In this document: positions 60,392 through 64,000 of the stretch, one piece after another
How positions within the stretch are numbered: position 1 is the stretch's first letter
Layout: each line of letters starts with the position of its first letter
Source of the DNA: Tipula vernalis
Lineage: Eukaryota > Arthropoda > Insecta > Diptera > Tipulidae
Reading direction: 5' to 3'
Length of the DNA: 64,000 nt
Assembly: GCA_958295665.1 (NCBI GenBank)
Contig: OY282559.1
Span: 132,287,241 to 132,351,240, forward strand
Program-made: the position numbers and the translations under genes
The notes under the pieces: generated by a model
What the model was told of the DNA's origin: nothing
Databases searched by the model: none
Seen by the model: only the letters and a program-made list of their open reading frames with translations

Positions 60392-61784
60392 CTGCAAGGA
60401 ACGTTTAAATGTGGTTAAACGGGTGAGCAAACCTAAATGGGGCGCTCATCCGAGTGTGACTGACATGTTAAGGAAGGCCCTTATATCCTCCAAAATTGGG
60501 TATGGTATTAGTGTGTATGGGAATGGTTCGAAAGGGGCTTTTAGCCAATTAATGAAAGTAGAAAATGCATGTGCAAGAGTGGTATTGGGGGCGATTAACT
60601 CAACCCCAATACACACTCTGTGGTCTGAAATGGGTGATTCACCTCTCGATTACAAGAGAGAGTGGATCACAGTGAGAGAGTCAGTGAGAATGATAACAAA
60701 GAAAAATGAGTTTTGGAACGAGATGATAGTAAGATTACAAAATAGGACGGTGTACAAACCGACATATAGAACTAGTATTGCACTTGAAAACTTGAACATG
60801 TTTCTGAGTATAGGCAATGCTGGTCCGCAACCCGTTCCTAATAATCTTACTGTATGTTTGAATATGGAGGAATTTAATAAGGGAATGAATGAAGTTATCG
60901 CTAAAATTATGTTTGGGAAAATCAGTCAGCGGTACGTGCAAGATGATATAGTTTATACAGATGCTAGTGTGAATGAGAATGGAGTGGGTGTTGGTGTATT
61001 TATGCCTGGTAAGAATGTTGAAAGGTATTTTAAAGTGGACAAAAGCATCTGTATAATGAACGCTGAACTGATTGGAGTATTTGAAGGAATTAAACTGGCT
61101 GTGAATGAAGGGAAAAGGAAAATAGTAATATTTTCCGATTCCCAGAGTGGTTTATGTTTGCTAAAATGTGGAGGTGGAAGGGAAGGCAATGTGTATGTTG
61201 ATTTAATTTTTGAATGTGTTCGAGACTGTCAACGTGATGTGACCATACAATGGATCCCATCACATAGACAGATCGAAGGGAATGAAAGAGCCGATATGTT
61301 AGCTAAAAAGGGTACATTGAATGACATGGTTCAGGAGTACGAAAGGAATGATGCAAGAGATGTACTTCGAATGTTTCAAATGAATCTGTGGAGAAAATGG
61401 GAGAGTGAATTTAACGAGAAAAGTCTAACGAAAGGAATGAAGTACAGCGTGCTCCGTGGTACTCCTTTGAGAATTCCGTTCTTTAAGGAGCTCAAAGGAG
61501 ATACGCGAATGTTGCGAACGGTTGAGAGAATCAGGCTGAACCATGGAAATTGGAAGGAATGCTTGTGGAAACGTCATTTGAGTGAGGACAAAGATTGTGA
61601 GTTGTGTGGAAGTGTGGAGGATGTTGAACATCTCATATTGGCTTGTCCCAGATATAGCCAATATAGATCAAAGTTCAACATCCTTCGGAATGCAAGAAAT
61701 CTAAGTGATTTAATGGATGAGGGTGATTTTTTGGCTTACAAGGAAATGTATGAATATGTTAGGATGAGTGGAATAACAATTTAA
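60356..61784 (+). pseudogene. ORF2 part 3: thumb, RNase H and zinc region
   Basis: Continues ORF2 in the frame open to the TAA at 61782. After the RT thumb (KMLRKALISSKIGYG type), an RNase H domain shows the four acidic sites: YTDASV, NAELIGVF, FSDSQSG and NERADML. It would remove the RNA strand after first-strand synthesis. The C-terminus carries CELCGSVEDVEHLILAC, a CCHC zinc region common in non-LTR ORF2 proteins, and ends EYVRMSGITI. The same last ~115 residues recur in the partial copies to the right. Confidence 0.88.
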
Positions 61785-61961
61785 TACGAGATAATTAATA
61801 GCCGACGGAAGATGTGCAGGAAGTAAAATTCTGTTTAAAATTCTATTTGTAAAATTAAGTTATGAAGAAAAATATGTAACAAGGAATTTATAAATTTGGA
61901 TTTTTTGGCAATATGGCTCTATTTCATATAGGAGCCAAGCCTAATAAAAAAAAAAAAAAAA
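61785..61961 (+). other. 3' UTR and poly(A) of the I-type element
   Basis: Ends with GGCAATATGGCTCTATTTCA, then GGAGCCAAGCCTAATAAA and A(n). The last bases before the tail are shared by all copies of the family in the window. Confidence 0.85.
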
Positions 61962-61974
61962 AGGATAAGTTGTT

Positions 61975-62057
61975 GTCAAAATCCAAAAGTAAGATGTTGT
62001 TATTGTCAAATATATTAAAATTTTAAACGGCTGTGAATTTCGTGGTTGACTAGCAAA
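61975..62057. repeat. ~303 bp satellite segment
   Basis: GTCAAAATCCAAAAGTAAGA through TTTCGTGGTTGACTAGCAAA, aligning with 63062-63145. Confidence 0.8.
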
Positions 62058-62318
62058 TTTTTTGGCTTACAAGGAAATGTATGAATTTATTAGGATAAGT
62101 GGAATAGCAATATGATACAAAATAAGCAATAGCCGACAGAATATGCGTAGGGAGTAATCCGGATCCATTTTAAAGATTAAACATTTTTTGGTTAAAATAT
62201 GAATTATGAATTAAAACAATGTAAATAAAAATTGTAATACAAATGTGAATTTTTGGCAATATGGCTCTAATTTTGTAGGAGACAAAGCCTAATAAAAAAT
62301 AAAAAGAAAAAAAAAAAA
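62058..62318 (+). mobile_element. I-type element 3' fragment 2
   Basis: Begins in the last ORF2 codons (TTTTTTGGCTTACAAGGAAA) and runs to a poly(A) ending near 62318. It differs from the full-length copy in the 3' UTR (e.g. GTAGGGAGTAATCCGGA) and shares these differences with fragment 3. No TSD: flanking satellite positions do not match. Confidence 0.85.
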
Positions 62319-62535
62319 TATCATATTTTGTTGTTGTCAAAATCCAAATTAAGATGTTGTTATTGTCAAATATATTTAAACTTAAAATGCTTGTAATTTC
62401 CGTGGTAGGCTAGCAAATTAATTAACCAATACTTAAACAAAACGTTTTGGTAACATTAAATCAATTCAATTATGTGAAAACACATAGAGCTTTATGAGCT
62501 TTTGTGTTTAGGACTAGCTAACGACATATATTTAT
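62319..62535. repeat. ~303 bp satellite segment
   Basis: TGTTGTTGTCAAAATCCAAA through GACTAGCTAACGACATATAT. The last 12 bases (ACATATATTTAT, 62524-62535) are the left TSD of fragment 3. Confidence 0.8.
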
Positions 62536-62945
62536 GGAAACGTCATTTGAGTGAGGACAAAGATTGTGAGTTGTGTGGAAGTGTGGAGGATGTTGAACAT
62601 CTCATATTGGCTTGTCCCAGATATAGCCAATATAGATCTAAGTTCAACATCCTTCGGAATGCAAGAAATCTAAATGATTTAATGAATGAGGGTGATTTTT
62701 TGGCTTACAAATAAATGTATGAATTTATTAGGATGAGTGGAATAGCAATATGATACAAATAAGCAGTAGCCGACAGAATATGTGTAGGGAGTAATCCGGA
62801 ACCATTTTAAAGATTAAACATTTTTTGGCTTAAATATGGACTATCAATTAAAACAATGTAAATAAAAAGTGTAATACAAATTTGAATTTATGGCAATATG
62901 GCTCTAATTTTGTAGGAGCCAAGGCCTAATAAAATAAAAAAAAAA
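62536..62945 (+). mobile_element. I-type element 3' fragment 3, with TSD
   Basis: 5'-truncated at GGAAACGTCATTTGAG, encoding the C-terminal zinc region (LWKRHLSEDKDCELCG) in frame to a TAA at 62712-62714, then 3' UTR and poly(A). Right TSD ACATACATTTAT at 62946-62957 differs by one base from the left. A genuine truncated insertion. Confidence 0.88.
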
Positions 62946-63441
62946 ACATACATTTATTAATTTATCTTTTTAGCGTGGTAAGTAATTCGATTTTAGATCC
63001 GGGCATTGTCCTAAACTACCCAAATTAGATCAAACCAAACCAATATGATATGTTGTTGTTGTCAAAATTCAAAGTGAGATGTTGTTGTTGTCAAATATAT
63101 TAAAATTTTAAATACTTGTAATTTTCGTGGTTGGCTAGCAAATTAATTAACCAATAGTTTAACAAAACGTTTTGGTAACATTAAATCAATTCAATTATGT
63201 GAAAATATACAGAGCTTTATGAGCTTTTGAGTTTAGGACTAGATAACAACATATATTTATTAAATTATCTTTCAAGCGTTGTAAGTAATTCGATTTTAGA
63301 TCCGGGCATTTTCCTAAACTACCCAAATTAGATCAAACCAAACCAATATGATATGTTGTTGTTGTCAAAATCCAAAGTAAGATGTTGTTGTTGTCAAATA
63401 TATTAAAATTTTATATATTTGTAATTTTCGTGGTTGGCTAG

Positions 63442-63445
<4 letters not shown>
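62946..63445. repeat. ~303 bp satellite, best-preserved copies
   Basis: TGTTGTTGTTGTCAAAA starts at 63051 and 63354 (period 303). Each unit includes GGTTGGCTAGCAAATT, TTTTGGTAACATTAAATCAA, AGCTTTATGAGCTTTTGAGT and TTCGATTTTAGATCCGGGCA. Confidence 0.85.
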
Positions 63446-63474
<29 letters not shown>

Positions 63475-64000
63475 TTAGGCTTGGCTCCTATATGAAATAG
63501 AGCCATATTGCCAAAAATCCAAATTTATAAATTTCTTGTTACATATTTTTCTTCATAATTTTACAAATAGAATTTTAAATAGAATTTTACTCCCTGCACA
63601 TATTCTGTCGGCTATTCATTATCTCGTATTAAATTGTTATTCCACTCATCCTAATATATTCATACATTTCCTTGTAAGCCAAAAAATCACCCTCATTCAT
63701 TAAATCACTTAGATTTCTTGCATTCCGAAGGATGTTGAACTTAGATCTATATTGGCTATATCTGGGACAAGCCAATATGAGATGTTCAACATCCTCCACA
63801 CTTCCACACAACTCACAATCTTTGTCCTCACTCAAATGACGTTTCCACAAGCATTCCTTCCAGTTTCCATGGTTCAGCCTGATTCTCTCAACCGTTCGCA
63901 ACATTCGCGTATCTCCTTTGAGCTCCTTAAAGAACGGAATTCTCAAAGGAGTACCACGGAGCACGCTGTACTTCATTCCTTTCGTAAGACTTTTCTCGTT
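63446..64000 (-). mobile_element. I-type element copy 4, minus strand, cut by the window edge
   Basis: Poly(A) is seen as poly(T) at 63446-63473, then the family 3' UTR, then the ORF2 C-terminus (stop at 63629-63631, frame open to 64000) with CELCGSVEDVEHLILAC. Very close to the full-length element (changes such as D to N and V to I near the end). Its 5' extent is unknown. Confidence 0.9.

Larger units (their letters stand above)
56672..61961 (+). mobile_element. Full-length I-type non-LTR retrotransposon
   Basis: Bounded by a 13 bp TSD, AGGATAAGTTGTT, at 56659-56671 and 61962-61974. It has a 5' UTR, ORF1 with a CCHC zinc knuckle, ORF2 with endonuclease, RT and RNase H plus a C-terminal zinc region, a 3' UTR and a poly(A) ending at 61961. 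The EN-RT-RNase H order with a CCHC ORF1 fits the I superfamily (I, Loner, Outcast, R1 relatives); the exact clade was not determined. ORF2 has two frameshifts. Confidence 0.92.

Overview
The window looks like repeat-rich, AT-rich chromosomal DNA of an insect, most likely a fly (Diptera). The basis is five BEL/Pao LTR retrotransposon copies, two of them with a primer-binding site complementary to the 3' end of animal tRNA-Tyr, plus R1-, I- and Jockey-type non-LTR elements and long simple satellites. No rRNA, tRNA, operon, CRISPR array or bacterial signal was seen. No host protein gene can be supported with confidence. The best small candidate is a possible signal-peptide ORF at 28188-28409. 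The species assignment is inference.

Layout: (1) 1-3300, 5' part of a BEL/Pao element on the minus strand (BEL-1), running off the left edge. (2) 3302-5200, an element with ~0.5 kb terminal inverted repeats whose arms carry a coding-like acidic segment and whose centre holds a ~200 bp hairpin; next to it a MITE-like element at 5285-5700. (3) 8348-16862, a structurally complete BEL/Pao element (BEL-2) with two LTRs, a 5 bp target-site duplication (TSD), PBS, PPT and a broken gag-pol frame. A 5'-truncated R1-like element lies inside its 3' LTR. BEL-2 itself sits in a degenerate tandem repeat. (4) 17.2-27.4 kb, extreme AT-rich DNA with a decayed long-period repeat, a 484/470 bp tandem duplication, a solo LTR and a (TA)n tract. 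(5) 29251-30692, a pure 7 bp satellite (TGTAAAA). (6) 33.0-37.6 kb, BEL-3, catalytically dead and lacking RNase H and integrase, then a ~168 bp satellite, a palindromic MITE-like element and a Jockey fragment. (7) 44634-45778, a second 7 bp satellite (TGTAAAT) abutting a truncated BEL copy (BEL-4, plus strand), which faces another copy (BEL-5, minus strand, 48571-52897). (8) 56672-61961, a full-length I-type non-LTR element with a 13 bp TSD, followed by three partial copies of the same family, all within a ~303 bp satellite.

The parts work together as a record of nested insertion and decay. Every retroelement reading frame here has at least one break except the truncated R1-like frame and ORF1 of the I-type element, so most copies cannot move on their own. 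The most unusual items are the long-TIR element with a coding-like arm, the pair of one-base-different heptamer satellites, and the clustering of one non-LTR family in one satellite. I did not find evidence that supports calling a new biological system.
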